Assembly (NCBI GenBank): GCA_002382605.1
Contig: DFYG01000147.1
Span: 1-22,178, forward strand
Reading direction: 5' to 3'
DNA from: Synergistaceae bacterium UBA4088
GTDB lineage: Bacteria > Synergistota > Synergistia > Synergistales > Thermovirgaceae
Length of the DNA: 22,178 bases
In this document: positions 1-7,194 of the stretch, in pieces
How positions within the stretch are numbered: the stretch's first letter is position 1
Layout of the letters: the number at the start of each line of letters is the position of its first letter
Notes under the pieces: model-generated
Database searches by the model: none
Told to the model about the DNA's origin: nothing
Seen by the model: the letters and a program-made list of their open reading frames with translations, nothing else
Translations under genes and position numbers: made by a program

Positions 1-166
1 GTGGTGGTGGAGGTGGTGGAGAATCACCGCCAGTTTCAGTCCCGCCTTCTCCGGGCAGGGGAGGCGGAGTGAATGCTGCCGAAGCACCCGCCGCGACGGA
101 GACGAAGCAGATCGCAAGGATAATTATCAAAATGTGAACAAGGGAGGTGCTTCGCAAGGGTTTCAT
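1..166 (-). CDS. secreted proline-rich protein, 3' end cut by window edge
   Basis: Reading leftward from ATG at 166, the frame stays open to the edge and gives 55 residues. It starts M-K-P-L-R, followed by a hydrophobic stretch (about residues 9-24, VHILIIILAICFVSV) and a small-residue AAGASA segment that looks like a Sec signal peptidase site. After this comes a Pro/Gly-rich segment ending in a run of prolines; the GGT/GGA triplet run at the window start is this Pro run read on the other strand. An AAAGGAG ribosome site lies 11 bases before the ATG. It sits 17 bases downstream of the gene at 184-681 on the same strand, so the two are probably co-transcribed. The mature domain lies outside the window, so no function can be assigned. 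Confidence 0.6.
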   Translation of the reverse strand, partial: MKPLRSTSLVHILIIILAICFVSVAAGASAAFTPPPLPGEGGTETGGDSPPPPPP

Positions 167-183
167 TAAATGACTCACTCCTT

Positions 184-681
184 TTAGTAGAATTTTCCTC
201 TTCCAAGTTTCGACCCGAGAGAATTCCTGAGCATCTCCTCGGGAGATGCGGTCATGAAGGTAACGTTCAACTTCAGTTTCCTGTCCCCGGTTGCAATGTG
301 GAGATCCAGGGATTCACCGTGGCTATCACCTTCATGGTCTGTTTTTGTGATCCGGTCAAACCTGGCTTTGACTACTGCGTCAACGGGAACGCTGAAATTA
401 TCCGGATTCATGGCTATGACCTCATCGGGGTCCATCGAAGCCAGTTTCCTGAGCATGTCCCCAGTGGCGGACATAGTGGCCCCTATCCTGCCCAGCAATC
501 CTTTCCCTTCCGCTTTGGCCTTCTCGCCTGCCTTGTTGACGGCATCCTTCATCATCTGGTTCGTCAGCATCGCGTAGACAAGACGCCTGTTCGTAACAAC
601 AACAGCCGCAGAGGTCGACTTGAACAGACCCAGTTTCAGAGATCCTCCAAGAACCCCGTAAACAATTTCACCATCGAGCAT
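184..681 (-). CDS. uncharacterised protein, possible bacterial PH-like domain
   Basis: 165 residues. I place the start at ATG 681 (MLDGEIVYG) because a GGGAGG ribosome site lies 6 bases upstream. The frame runs back to 846, but that extension (ending SMEVKNQGGIQ) has no good ribosome site. The N-terminal part reads as beta strands with the motif VVVTNRRLVYAML (about residues 27-39), typical of bacterial PH-like domains that begin with 'vTnkRli'. A charged, Ala/Lys/Gly-rich helical insert follows (about 43-85), then a second strand-rich half ending SKLGRGKFY. There are no membrane segments and no catalytic motif, so it is probably cytosolic. The gene for a secreted Pro-rich protein follows 17 bases later. 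The PH-like reading is an inference from pattern; the function is unknown. Confidence 0.65.
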   Translation of the reverse strand: MLDGEIVYGVLGGSLKLGLFKSTSAAVVVTNRRLVYAMLTNQMMKDAVNKAGEKAKAEGKGLLGRIGATMSATGDMLRKLASMDPDEVIAMNPDNFSVPVDAVVKARFDRITKTDHEGDSHGESLDLHIATGDRKLKLNVTFMTASPEEMLRNSLGSKLGRGKFY

Positions 682-900
682 CTGAATACCTCCCTGGTTT
701 TTCACTTCCATGGAGCAATGAACACATGATAAATAATAACAAAATCCTCTCCACAATGTGACGCTGACCTGTTCCAGGTTTTCACCCCTGGAAATATCTC
801 CCCGCTCCCGCTCTGTTACAATTGGAATGATCGATTCGAGGATCAACGAATATCCTTTTTATCCATGAGCGGCAACAACGGATCAAGGAGGCGATCAGCA

Positions 901-1578
901 TTGATACCGATCCTTAGAAGGCTTGTCCTTTTTTCCGGTCTCTTCCCTGCCATTTCTCTCCATATTTCAGGATCCGGGGGGGTAAGGGTTTTGATCTCCC
1001 TTGCCCTGATACTGTTCGGACTCGCTGGTTACTGGCTGATCCCCTGGCCTCCTCACCCGGAAGGGTCCCTGAGATACAGCAGAACCAGGGGGGTTATCAT
1101 TCCTGACCTGCTCGGCTACGGCTTGTGCGGCTTCTTTCTGATACTCGGCGCTGCTGCAGTTTCAGGAGGCGGCGCTCCTGCCAGCGTGTCCCTCTTTCTT
1201 GGTGCTTTCGGGATCCTTTCCCTTTCCATAAACGGGATCGCGGCATGGTACGAACCCTACCGCATAGAGATCTATCCCGAAGGCATCATACGTTACACCA
1301 TACTGGGCAGGAACACGCTCGAATTTGCGGACATGGAGGAAGCTGGAAGAATAAGATATGACATGCCGGAATGGATGAAGTGGTCAGCGGCCCTTGCAGC
1401 CCTTGTTTCGTGGCGCTCCACAGTACCTCTTCTTGTCCAGAAGGGTCGCAAGGACCCGGGTTTCCGAATCCGGATGAAGAACGGCAAGGTCTACACCATT
1501 TGGGGAACAGCCCTGAAGGGTTTTGAAACGATAGAGAAAGCCGTTACCAGGGCCGGGATACCAGGACTGTCCCAATAA
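901..1578 (+). CDS. hypothetical membrane protein, possible PH-like C-terminal domain
   Basis: The frame opens with ATG at 865 (MSGNNGSRRR) but with no close ribosome site. A strong AAGGAGG at 885-891 sits 9 bases before an in-frame TTG at 901, which I prefer (225 residues; 237 from the ATG). Hydrophobic segments: one near the N-terminus (LVLFSGLFPAISL), one around VRVLISLALILFGLAGYWLI, and one or two around LLGYGLCGFFLILGAAA and SVSLFLGAFGILSLSI. The C-terminal about 110 residues contain YRIEIYPEGIIRYTILGRNTLEF and FRIRMKNGKVYTIWG, a strand pattern like the PH-like or DUF tails of small membrane proteins that set a 'field' from a residue ladder. It diverges from the 184-681 gene and converges on the DUF4230-like gene. 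I do not recognise a named family. Confidence 0.65.
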   Translation: MIPILRRLVLFSGLFPAISLHISGSGGVRVLISLALILFGLAGYWLIPWPPHPEGSLRYSRTRGVIIPDLLGYGLCGFFLILGAAAVSGGGAPASVSLFLGAFGILSLSINGIAAWYEPYRIEIYPEGIIRYTILGRNTLEFADMEEAGRIRYDMPEWMKWSAALAALVSWRSTVPLLVQKGRKDPGFRIRMKNGKVYTIWGTALKGFETIEKAVTRAGIPGLSQ

Positions 1579-1737
1579 GCGTTTACGACCCTGGCTGCGA
1601 AAAGAAGTTTGTGTCTGCCTGCCGGGCCTGGAGCATGACGATGGGAACATTCATTCTTGACGGAGATAGCGACTGCAGTAAAAGAACAAGAGAACTTGCC
1701 GCCGGAGGGGACGAACCGGAAGTCTGCTCACGCGCCC

Positions 1738-2418
1738 CTATTTCGTTTCATCAGGCAAGGGTGCCTTCTGCCCGGCATGGAGAAACTCGAATCGCACGTT
1801 CTCTGCCCCGAATGCGCGTGCAAGCGATCGAAGCGTCTGTTTCGCCGACTGTTCCACATCCGGACCAAAGCCGAGGATCATGGATTCGGCCTGGGATTCC
1901 GCAGCCCGCCTTGCAGCATCTTTCAGCCTGTTCTTATCCTGCTCGTTGAATCCATCACCGAAGATCGTGTTCAAAAGATCGGGAAGAAGCCACGGAACGA
2001 ACTTGCTTTTCTGCTCATCGTAGAACTGGATGTCCCGGATGCTGGTTTCATGGACACATGACGGCATCCGAAGGAGATAGCCGCCTTCAGGCTCTTCGAT
2101 TATCTGGAAATCCGGGCTCCGCAGGTCGTAGCGGAAATCGATCTCGAACTCAAAGATCATGGCCATTTTCTTTTTCGACAGGATCCACGAGAGATACTTC
2201 TTCCCTATTTCTCCCCAGCTGTGATCGATCTCTGTAACTATCTCCTTTGTAAATACCTTGAAAACAGACAACTGACCGATCGCCTTGAGCTGCTGGATGC
2301 TCGAATGTACCGATGTCTCCCGCCCCTTCGACGCACCTGATCGGCGCCTTCGGACAATTACCAAAGCTAGAACAGCAGCAATAATAAACCCCGCCAGCAT
2401 GGAAATGAGTGTGTTCAT
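1738..2418 (-). CDS. DUF4230-like membrane-anchored protein
   Basis: 226 residues, with ATG at 2418 behind an AGGGGTG ribosome site. An N-terminal membrane anchor (about residues 4-22, LISMLAGFIIAAVLALVIV) is followed by a positive RRRRSG stop-transfer, so the body is probably cytoplasmic. The body follows the DUF4230 pattern as I know it: an early strand segment LSVFKVFTKEI, then KKKMAMIFEFEIDFRYDL, then a YLLRMPSCVHETSIRDIQFYDEQ segment (the 'LP.p.i....d....y.e' region). An Ala-rich amphipathic helix (KDAARRAAESQAESM) and a closing FGAENVRFEF strand follow. The family has no known enzymatic activity. It lies convergent with the 901-1578 gene across a 159-base gap. Residue pattern and length (about 200) both fit the family; the role is unknown. 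Confidence 0.75.
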   Translation of the reverse strand: MNTLISMLAGFIIAAVLALVIVRRRRSGASKGRETSVHSSIQQLKAIGQLSVFKVFTKEIVTEIDHSWGEIGKKYLSWILSKKKMAMIFEFEIDFRYDLRSPDFQIIEEPEGGYLLRMPSCVHETSIRDIQFYDEQKSKFVPWLLPDLLNTIFGDGFNEQDKNRLKDAARRAAESQAESMILGFGPDVEQSAKQTLRSLARAFGAENVRFEFLHAGQKAPLPDETK

Positions 2419-2769
2419 TTCGTCACCCCTTCAATGAGGTTTCTATAGAGGTCTACCCAGAAGAATCGGGGCTCTATCTGAACTTCCGGATCATTTCTCT
2501 TTGCGGATTTTCCAGGACTCTCCCGCAAGGTACAAGAGTAATGTTTTCGTATGATGATCATAAACCATAACCAGACCTCCGGCGCCAAACTCCTTCCTGT
2601 CCGGGATCTGGAAGCAAAAACCCTTATGCACCAAGGCGTTCCTTTAGACTGTTTCTTTCTTCGCTATGTCTTCCATTCTCCCGTTGGTCCTCAAGCAAGT
2701 TCCCAATCCGTGCGGTTCGGTCGTATCGGGTTCGGCCGACCAATGACATCTGGCGGCATGGGGACATCG
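2419..2769. other. gene-free gap between DUF4230-like gene and copB 3' end
   Basis: 351 bases with no supportable gene on either strand. The plus-strand frame beginning here at 2551 is antisense to the ATPase. The gap holds the partial dispersed repeat copy at 2492-2566. I see no convincing rho-independent terminator after the ATPase stop. It presumably also carries the promoter of the DUF4230-like gene, but no clear -35/-10 pair stands out. Confidence 0.5.
2492..2566 (+). repeat. dispersed intergenic repeat, partial copy C
   Basis: Bases 2492-2513 match 6359-6380 at 19 of 22 positions (shared CATTTCTCTT, then GCGGAT, then TCC). Thirty-eight bases on is the 15-mer TGATGATCATAAACC (2552-2566), which recurs exactly at 4994-5008 at a similar distance (53 bases) after repeat copy A. 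The left part of the element, including the dyad seen in copy A, is not recognisable here, so this is a partial or decayed copy. Confidence 0.45.
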
Positions 2770-4824
2770 TTACAGTTTCACTCGCTTGAGAAGCTGGGCA
2801 TTTATCGCCACGACCACAGTGCTAACCGACATCAATACTGCTCCTACGGCGGGTGTGAGAAGAATACCCCATGCGGAAAGTACCCCCGCGGCCAGGGGGA
2901 TGGCCAGGATGTTGTAGCCAGCCGCCCACCAGAGGTTCTGAACCATCTTCCGGTAAGTTGCGCGGGACAGTTCGACGATCTTCGGGATGTCGCGCGGATC
3001 AGACCGGACGAGAACGATATGTCCGGCTTCCACGGCTACGTCAGTACCCGCACCGATAGCGATCCCGATATCGGCCGTGGCCAGGGCGGGAGCATCATTA
3101 ACGCCGTCACCAACCATCGCGACCTTTTTCCCCTGGCTTTGCAGTTCGCGCACCTTCGTGGCCTTGTCTTCGGGCAGGACCTGGGCAAACACCGTGTCGA
3201 TACCCAGTTCCGCAGCGACGGCATCCGCCACCGCCTGCGCATCCCCGGTGAGCATCGCCACTTCTATTCCCCGGTCGTGAAGCGCGTGGATCGCCTCGCG
3301 GCTCTCCTCCCGGATGGCATCGGCCACAGCGAAAACTGCCAGGACCTTGCCGTCCCGAAGAAGATAGATGGCGGCCTGTCCCCTACCGGCCGCCACCTCG
3401 GCTGCTTCCCGAAGCTCTTCCGGCACCTGCGTATTCTCTGCCTTCAGGAGTGCGGGGCCTCCCACTTGATATTCGACCCCCTCAACCGAGGCGCCGACAC
3501 CCTTTCCCGTCACTGCCCGGAATCCATCAACAAGAGCAACGTCGATATTTCGCTCTTCCGCCGTTTTTACAATGCCGCGAGCGATGGGGTGTTCGGATTC
3601 GGACTCCACCCCGGCCGCGAGTCGGAGCGCTTCCTCTTCAGACACCCCTTCCGCCACAGACATTTCCACCACGCGAAATTCTCCCAGCGTGAGTGTCCCT
3701 GTCTTGTCGAAGATCACCGTGTTCAAGTTCCTTGCTTCTTCCAGCCCCCGCCGATCCCTCACCAGGAGGCCGTTCTGCGCGCCAAGTGTCGTTGAGATGG
3801 CTACCACCAGCGGTACGGCCAGGCCAAGGGCGTGTGGGCAGGCAATTACCAGAACTGTCACCACACGGATGATGGAGAAGTCGATAGATGCTCCCAGAAA
3901 TTGCCATACCACCAGCGTGAGCACCCCCGAGACTATGGCCACCCCGGTAAGGGCCCGGGCCGCACGGTCGGCCAGATGCTGCGCCCTTGATTTTGATGTC
4001 TGCGCATCAGCCACAAGCCGCATGATGCCGGAGAGCTTCGTGTTCTCACCCGTACCGGTGACCTCGATGCGCAGAGAACCCTCTCCATTGATGGTCGCCG
4101 CAATGACCTCCTCGCCTTCCTTCTTTTTAACCGGTCTGGACTCCCCGGTAATCATGGCCTCGTTGAGGTCGCTCTCCCCCTTGCGGATCACTCCGTCCGC
4201 GGGCACACTCTCTCCAGGGCGCACCAACACCAGATCACCCTCGTTGAGTTCGCTGACCGGGATCTCCTCCTCACCCTGGTCGGTCACGCGGGTCGCGGTA
4301 TCGGGGAGAAGTTTGGCGAGCTCCTGAAGCGCCCCCTGGGCCTGTGATATCGAGCGCATTTCGATCCAGTGACCCAGCAGCATTATGGTCACCAGGGAAG
4401 CCAGCTCCCACCAGATCGCGTCTGCCTGTATCAGGCCCAGCTGGACCACCCAGGAGAAAATAAAGGCTACCGAAATGGCAAGAGAGATCAGGGTCATCAT
4501 TCCCGGCAGCCGTTCTCTCAGCTCCCTCCATGCTCCTTTCAGAAAGACCAGGCCGCCGTAGAGAAAGACGGCTGTAGCAAGAATGGGTGATACCCACGCC
4601 GACCCCGGGAATTCAGGCGCAGTGTAGCCAAAGATCATCTGGATGTGTGCTGCCCAGAAGACGACCGGAACGGTAAGGACCAGGGAGAGCCAGAATTTAT
4701 CCCGGAACATCTTGGGGCTGTGGCCTTCGTGCTGGTCGTGGCCTGCATGATCCGGGGCGGCCTTCCCATGTTCGCCGTGTGGATCGGTTCCGTGTCCATG
4801 ATGGTGATCGGTTGTACTGCTCAT
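2770..4824 (-). CDS. copB: CopB-type copper/heavy-metal-translocating P1B ATPase
   Basis: 684 residues from ATG 4824, which has an AGAGGGTG ribosome site. The frame extends to 4944, but that extension lies in repeat DNA and is not expected in the family. The N-terminal 36 residues carry ten histidines and replace the CxxC metal domains of CopA; this is typical of CopB exporters. Inner-membrane metal efflux is the family role. Visible: paired helices from about residue 45, the TGES actuator loop (226-229), the CPH transmembrane metal motif (329-331, CPHALGLAVPL), the DKTGT phosphorylation site (373-377), an SEHPIARG nucleotide-binding motif and MVGDGVNDAP, then a final helix pair. All catalytic motifs are intact and the length is normal. 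CPH points to Cu(I)/Cu(II), possibly Ag. No chaperone or regulator gene adjoins. A perfect dyad at 4865-4887 lies 41-63 bases upstream and could act as an operator, though it belongs to a repeat. Confidence 0.93.
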   Translation of the reverse strand: MSSTTDHHHGHGTDPHGEHGKAAPDHAGHDQHEGHSPKMFRDKFWLSLVLTVPVVFWAAHIQMIFGYTAPEFPGSAWVSPILATAVFLYGGLVFLKGAWRELRERLPGMMTLISLAISVAFIFSWVVQLGLIQADAIWWELASLVTIMLLGHWIEMRSISQAQGALQELAKLLPDTATRVTDQGEEEIPVSELNEGDLVLVRPGESVPADGVIRKGESDLNEAMITGESRPVKKKEGEEVIAATINGEGSLRIEVTGTGENTKLSGIMRLVADAQTSKSRAQHLADRAARALTGVAIVSGVLTLVVWQFLGASIDFSIIRVVTVLVIACPHALGLAVPLVVAISTTLGAQNGLLVRDRRGLEEARNLNTVIFDKTGTLTLGEFRVVEMSVAEGVSEEEALRLAAGVESESEHPIARGIVKTAEERNIDVALVDGFRAVTGKGVGASVEGVEYQVGGPALLKAENTQVPEELREAAEVAAGRGQAAIYLLRDGKVLAVFAVADAIREESREAIHALHDRGIEVAMLTGDAQAVADAVAAELGIDTVFAQVLPEDKATKVRELQSQGKKVAMVGDGVNDAPALATADIGIAIGAGTDVAVEAGHIVLVRSDPRDIPKIVELSRATYRKMVQNLWWAAGYNILAIPLAAGVLSAWGILLTPAVGAVLMSVSTVVVAINAQLLKRVKL

Positions 4825-4864
4825 AATTTCACCCTCTTTCGCGCTCGTTCCAGAAAGCGATCCT

Positions 4865-4887
4865 AAAAGTGTCAGACCTACACTTTT
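4865..4887. promoter_or_regulatory. perfect 8-bp dyad upstream of copB
   Basis: AAAAGTGT (4865-4872), a 7-base spacer, then ACACTTTT (4880-4887): a perfect inverted repeat 41-63 bases before the copB start codon. On the minus strand a TTGTCA (a possible -35) overlaps one arm. It could be an operator for a metal-responsive repressor. The right arm and spacer also belong to the dispersed repeat (copy B keeps 6 of 8 arm pairings), so it may instead be the hairpin of a REP-like element. Both readings are inferences. Confidence 0.4.
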
Positions 4888-5008
4888 GACAAAACCGTGT
4901 TTTCCGCTATTTTGGGTCCTTTCCCCTTTGCTGATGAACCTCATCTTTTTGCACCGAGGTCATTATTCCAGACACAGAAGCAACTAGTCTATCTGATGAT
5001 CATAAACC
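4871..5008 (+). repeat. dispersed intergenic repeat, copy A
   Basis: 4871-4940 aligns colinearly with 6312-6380 with one single-base indel. The best-matching core is CACTTTTGACA-[AG]-AACC-[GA]-TGTT, and a pyrimidine-rich CTTTGCTGATGA-type block ends it. The 15-mer TGATGATCATAAACC follows at 4994-5008 and repeats exactly at 2552-2566. The copies on either side of copB suggest either a mobile REP/MITE-like element or remnants of an event that brought the ATPase gene in. From memory, GTCAGGTCT-type blocks next to CACTTTTGACA recur in intergenic REP-like elements of some proteobacteria; I could not verify this. Confidence 0.5.
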
Positions 5009-5090
5009 CATATTATGTTCCGGTCATTAAACACGCTGCTTGCTTGAAGAACAGCTTCGCATTGTTTCTTTTACTGATGTTGGCAACCCT

Positions 5091-6118
5091 TTATTCCGGC
5101 AGTTCGTGCGCGCTGACGATCATTTCCATCAGGGTCCGTATTTCCGACCATCTGATATCGAAATCATTATCCGTATCGACCCTGTGAACGAGTACGAGTT
5201 TCTGATCCGGCAGGACGGCCAGCAAATGAACCCCTAGTCCGGTGTGGTAGAAGCCGTGTCCCGCTCCGGTCCCCTCAGGAATGATCCTCCACAGATAACC
5301 GTAAGGGTCACTCCCCTGGTTTTCTACGGGGTAGATGAATGTGCTTCCCCGGATCCAGCTCTCCGGTACCACCTGCTCATCTTCCCATCTGCCATAGTTC
5401 TGATACATGAGTCCGAAACGCGCAAGATCGCGTGAGGACATCCTGAAAAAATATGCGGAATGATCAGATTTCGAACGCTCGAATACGTAGCTGCAGTCAG
5501 TAACGGTAAAATCCTCCATACCGATCTTCCTGGCGATATCTTCATTGAACGTATCAAAAATTCTTTTTCCGGTCACACTCTCGAAGATCGTTCCAAGTAC
5601 ATTGAAATCCCAGTTGTTTTAGTAAAAAAAGTCCCATTTTGGTGACTTCCACGCTCCGGCCGCGCCTTGATCATGGATTCATGCTCTCCGGCAGCCTCAT
5701 GATAGACCCCGGACCGTGACATCAGCAGATCACGGATCGTGGCCTGTTTTTCTGCTGCAGAAAGTGATGGCGGAATGTCGTCAATGCCGAGTTCCTCCAG
5801 GGTCGCATCCAGGTCGATGATCCCCTTTTTGACATATATTCCGTACAACGCACCGAGAAGCGGCTTGCGGATGGAATGGCACATATATTTGTGTCTCGTG
5901 TCCCCGAATGAAAATACGACCCGACCATCATGCAATACCAGAACGGCAGCCGAACCGATCTTTTCGGCACAGGCAACCGCAGCGTTCAGCTTCTCTTTTG
6001 ACCATGACGGATCCTCCAGAATGAAGGATCCCTGAGCACTGAACGATGGTAAAGAACGGGAACATGTCAACAGGAATGACATCATAAAAACGGATAGAAG
6101 AACAAAGAACCTACGCAT
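5091..6118 (-). pseudogene. beta-lactamase-fold serine hydrolase lipoprotein, frameshifted
   Basis: Two frames abut here: 5573-6118 (N-terminal half) and 5091-5576 (C-terminal half). Together they make one class C beta-lactamase-like hydrolase of the kind that cleaves peptidoglycan peptides or esters. Start: ATG 6118, with GGGGAAGG 8 bases upstream. Visible: a signal peptide with lipobox LLTC (Cys19), the catalytic SxxK (S82-I-R-K85), then past the break NNWDFNVLGTIFE (the YxN region) and HTG (FYHTGLGVHLL). The break falls at a homopolymer. Restoring one A to the minus-strand AAAA run (5617-5620) would read GTFFTKNNWDFN and rejoin both halves with no stop. Putting the correction in the neighbouring T7 run instead would leave a TAA. 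All catalytic motifs survive, so a sequencing error, phase variation or a young pseudogene are all possible. Its neighbours show no functional link. Confidence 0.8.
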
Positions 6119-6474
6119 GATCAGCACCTTCCCCTGAAAGTCCGCTACGGCTTTCCGGATGGCATCAGGAACGAAAATTTTCTGTCTTATGAGACCTTAA
6201 AAATATCCGCCTGATTCGATGATCCGTTGCAAACATTCTCAGATCCTGCAAACCTTTTCGTGTATCCCGGGTATCAGCCTCCGATGAACGCAGCTGTAAA
6301 CCCCGATAAGGGCCAGGTCTGCACTTTTGACAGAACCATGTTCTCCTGATCCTTTCGACATTTCTCTTCGCGGATGATCCGGCCTGTATTGCTCCAGAAC
6401 CCTTCATTCAGGCTCAATAGCAAAGGAAGACAGCAACCACGCCATTACGAAATGAAATGGGGCCTGATGTATTT
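6119..6474. other. gene-free gap between serine hydrolase and neuA 3' end
   Basis: 356 bases with no gene I can support. The short frames here lack ribosome sites and family resemblance. It contains repeat copy B (6312-6380), the ribosome site of the hydrolase gene (GGGGAAGG), and presumably the hydrolase promoter. There is no clear terminator hairpin with a T-run after neuA. Confidence 0.5.
6312..6380 (+). repeat. dispersed intergenic repeat, copy B
   Basis: Colinear with copy A (4871-4940), with CCAGGTCT then GCACTTTTGACA at the left end and CATTTCTCTTCGCGGATGAT near the right. The dyad that is perfect at copy A is decayed here: ATAAGGGC pairs imperfectly (6 of 8) with GCACTTTT. The 15-mer seen after copies A and C is not found after this copy. 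Confidence 0.5.
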
Positions 6475-7194
6475 TCATCGTTCTTTTTGCCGCCGGGCAA
6501 GGAGGAGTTCTGCAAGTGCGAGGTCCTCAGGGCTGTCGATATTGACGGATTCTTCAGACTGCATCACGTAGGGGGCACATCCATGGCTGTTCGAAAGAGT
6601 CCCCGTAAGCCAGTTATCCGTCCACGCAGCGTAGATCGCCCCGTTTCGAGTATAAGTCGGGGGCAGATCCTGACGCCGTGAAGGGGCCTTCAAAGTATCC
6701 ATAAAGGGGCGCAGACTTCCATCCCTTATCAGGAACTGCCAGAATGGATTGTAATGACCCGGGACTTCCGTAACGCTTATGACACACCTGGCACCGGTCG
6801 ATATAAGCAGGTCAAGGGCTCCGTCAATATGCTCCGCCTGCCTGAGGGGAGCCGTGGGTTGAAGGAGGATCAAGATGTCCGGGCGGTAACCCCCGTTATC
6901 TTCAAGCCAGCGAAGAGCATGGATCACCACGGGCGCCGTCGGAGTTTCGTCCAGGGCCAGATCCTCTGGACGCATGAAGGGCACCTCTGCTCCAGCATGC
7001 TTTCCCTCCTTTGAGATAGCCTCTGAATCAGTGGAAAGGACAAGCCTGGTGATCATGCAGCTTTTCAGAGCGCTCTCAACTGCAAGAGCAACGAGGCTCT
7101 TGTCCCCGAGAAGCCTCAGGTTTTTTCCGGGAATACCCTTAGATCCCCCCCTTGCAGGGATCAGGCCGAGGATCTCAAGCCGCTTCCCTTTCAA
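6475..7194 (-). CDS. neuA: NeuA-type acylneuraminate (nonulosonate) cytidylyltransferase
   Basis: 239 residues. It activates a nonulosonic acid with CTP to give the CMP-sugar, in the cytoplasm. The nucleotide-binding signature IPARGGSKGIPGKN is at residues 12-25; LVLSTDSEAI, LQPTAPLR and the late NIDSPEDLALAE are all family landmarks. I chose TTG 7194 as the start: GGAGG lies 7 bases upstream, and the TTG shares bases with the TGA of the upstream dehydrogenase gene (TTGA), a coupling junction. The frame reaches back to ATG 7224, but that would run through the neighbour's coding end. It is second in a two-gene minus-strand operon and pairs functionally with neuB and neuC on the divergent arm. 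Whether the sugar is Neu5Ac, legionaminic acid or another variant cannot be told from the sequence. Confidence 0.92.
   Translation of the reverse strand: MKGKRLEILGLIPARGGSKGIPGKNLRLLGDKSLVALAVESALKSCMITRLVLSTDSEAISKEGKHAGAEVPFMRPEDLALDETPTAPVVIHALRWLEDNGGYRPDILILLQPTAPLRQAEHIDGALDLLISTGARCVISVTEVPGHYNPFWQFLIRDGSLRPFMDTLKAPSRRQDLPPTYTRNGAIYAAWTDNWLTGTLSNSHGCAPYVMQSEESVNIDSPEDLALAELLLARRQKER

Noticed and set aside
1..24. GGT/GGA microsatellite at the left edge
   Set aside because: It encodes a proline run in the secreted protein on the minus strand, so it is coding low complexity and not an independent repeat.
184..729. Plus-strand frames at 254-577 and 298-729
   Set aside because: Antisense to the 184-681 gene, no ribosome sites, no recognisable protein pattern.
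2551..3795. 414-codon open frame on the plus strand
   Set aside because: It lies antisense to the ATPase catalytic region, has no family-like composition (His/Arg/Pro/Ser rich) and is an expected shadow of a GC-biased codon pattern.
3572..4327. 251-codon plus-strand frame
   Set aside because: Also antisense to copB, very Ser/Thr/Arg rich, with no motif.
4825..4944. Upstream extension of copB (40 more residues)
   Set aside because: It runs through the repeat/dyad DNA, lacks a ribosome site, and the His-rich start at 4824 fits CopB proteins.
6165..6407. 80-codon minus-strand frame in the gap
   Set aside because: It runs through repeat copy B; charged random-looking product with no ribosome site or homology pattern.
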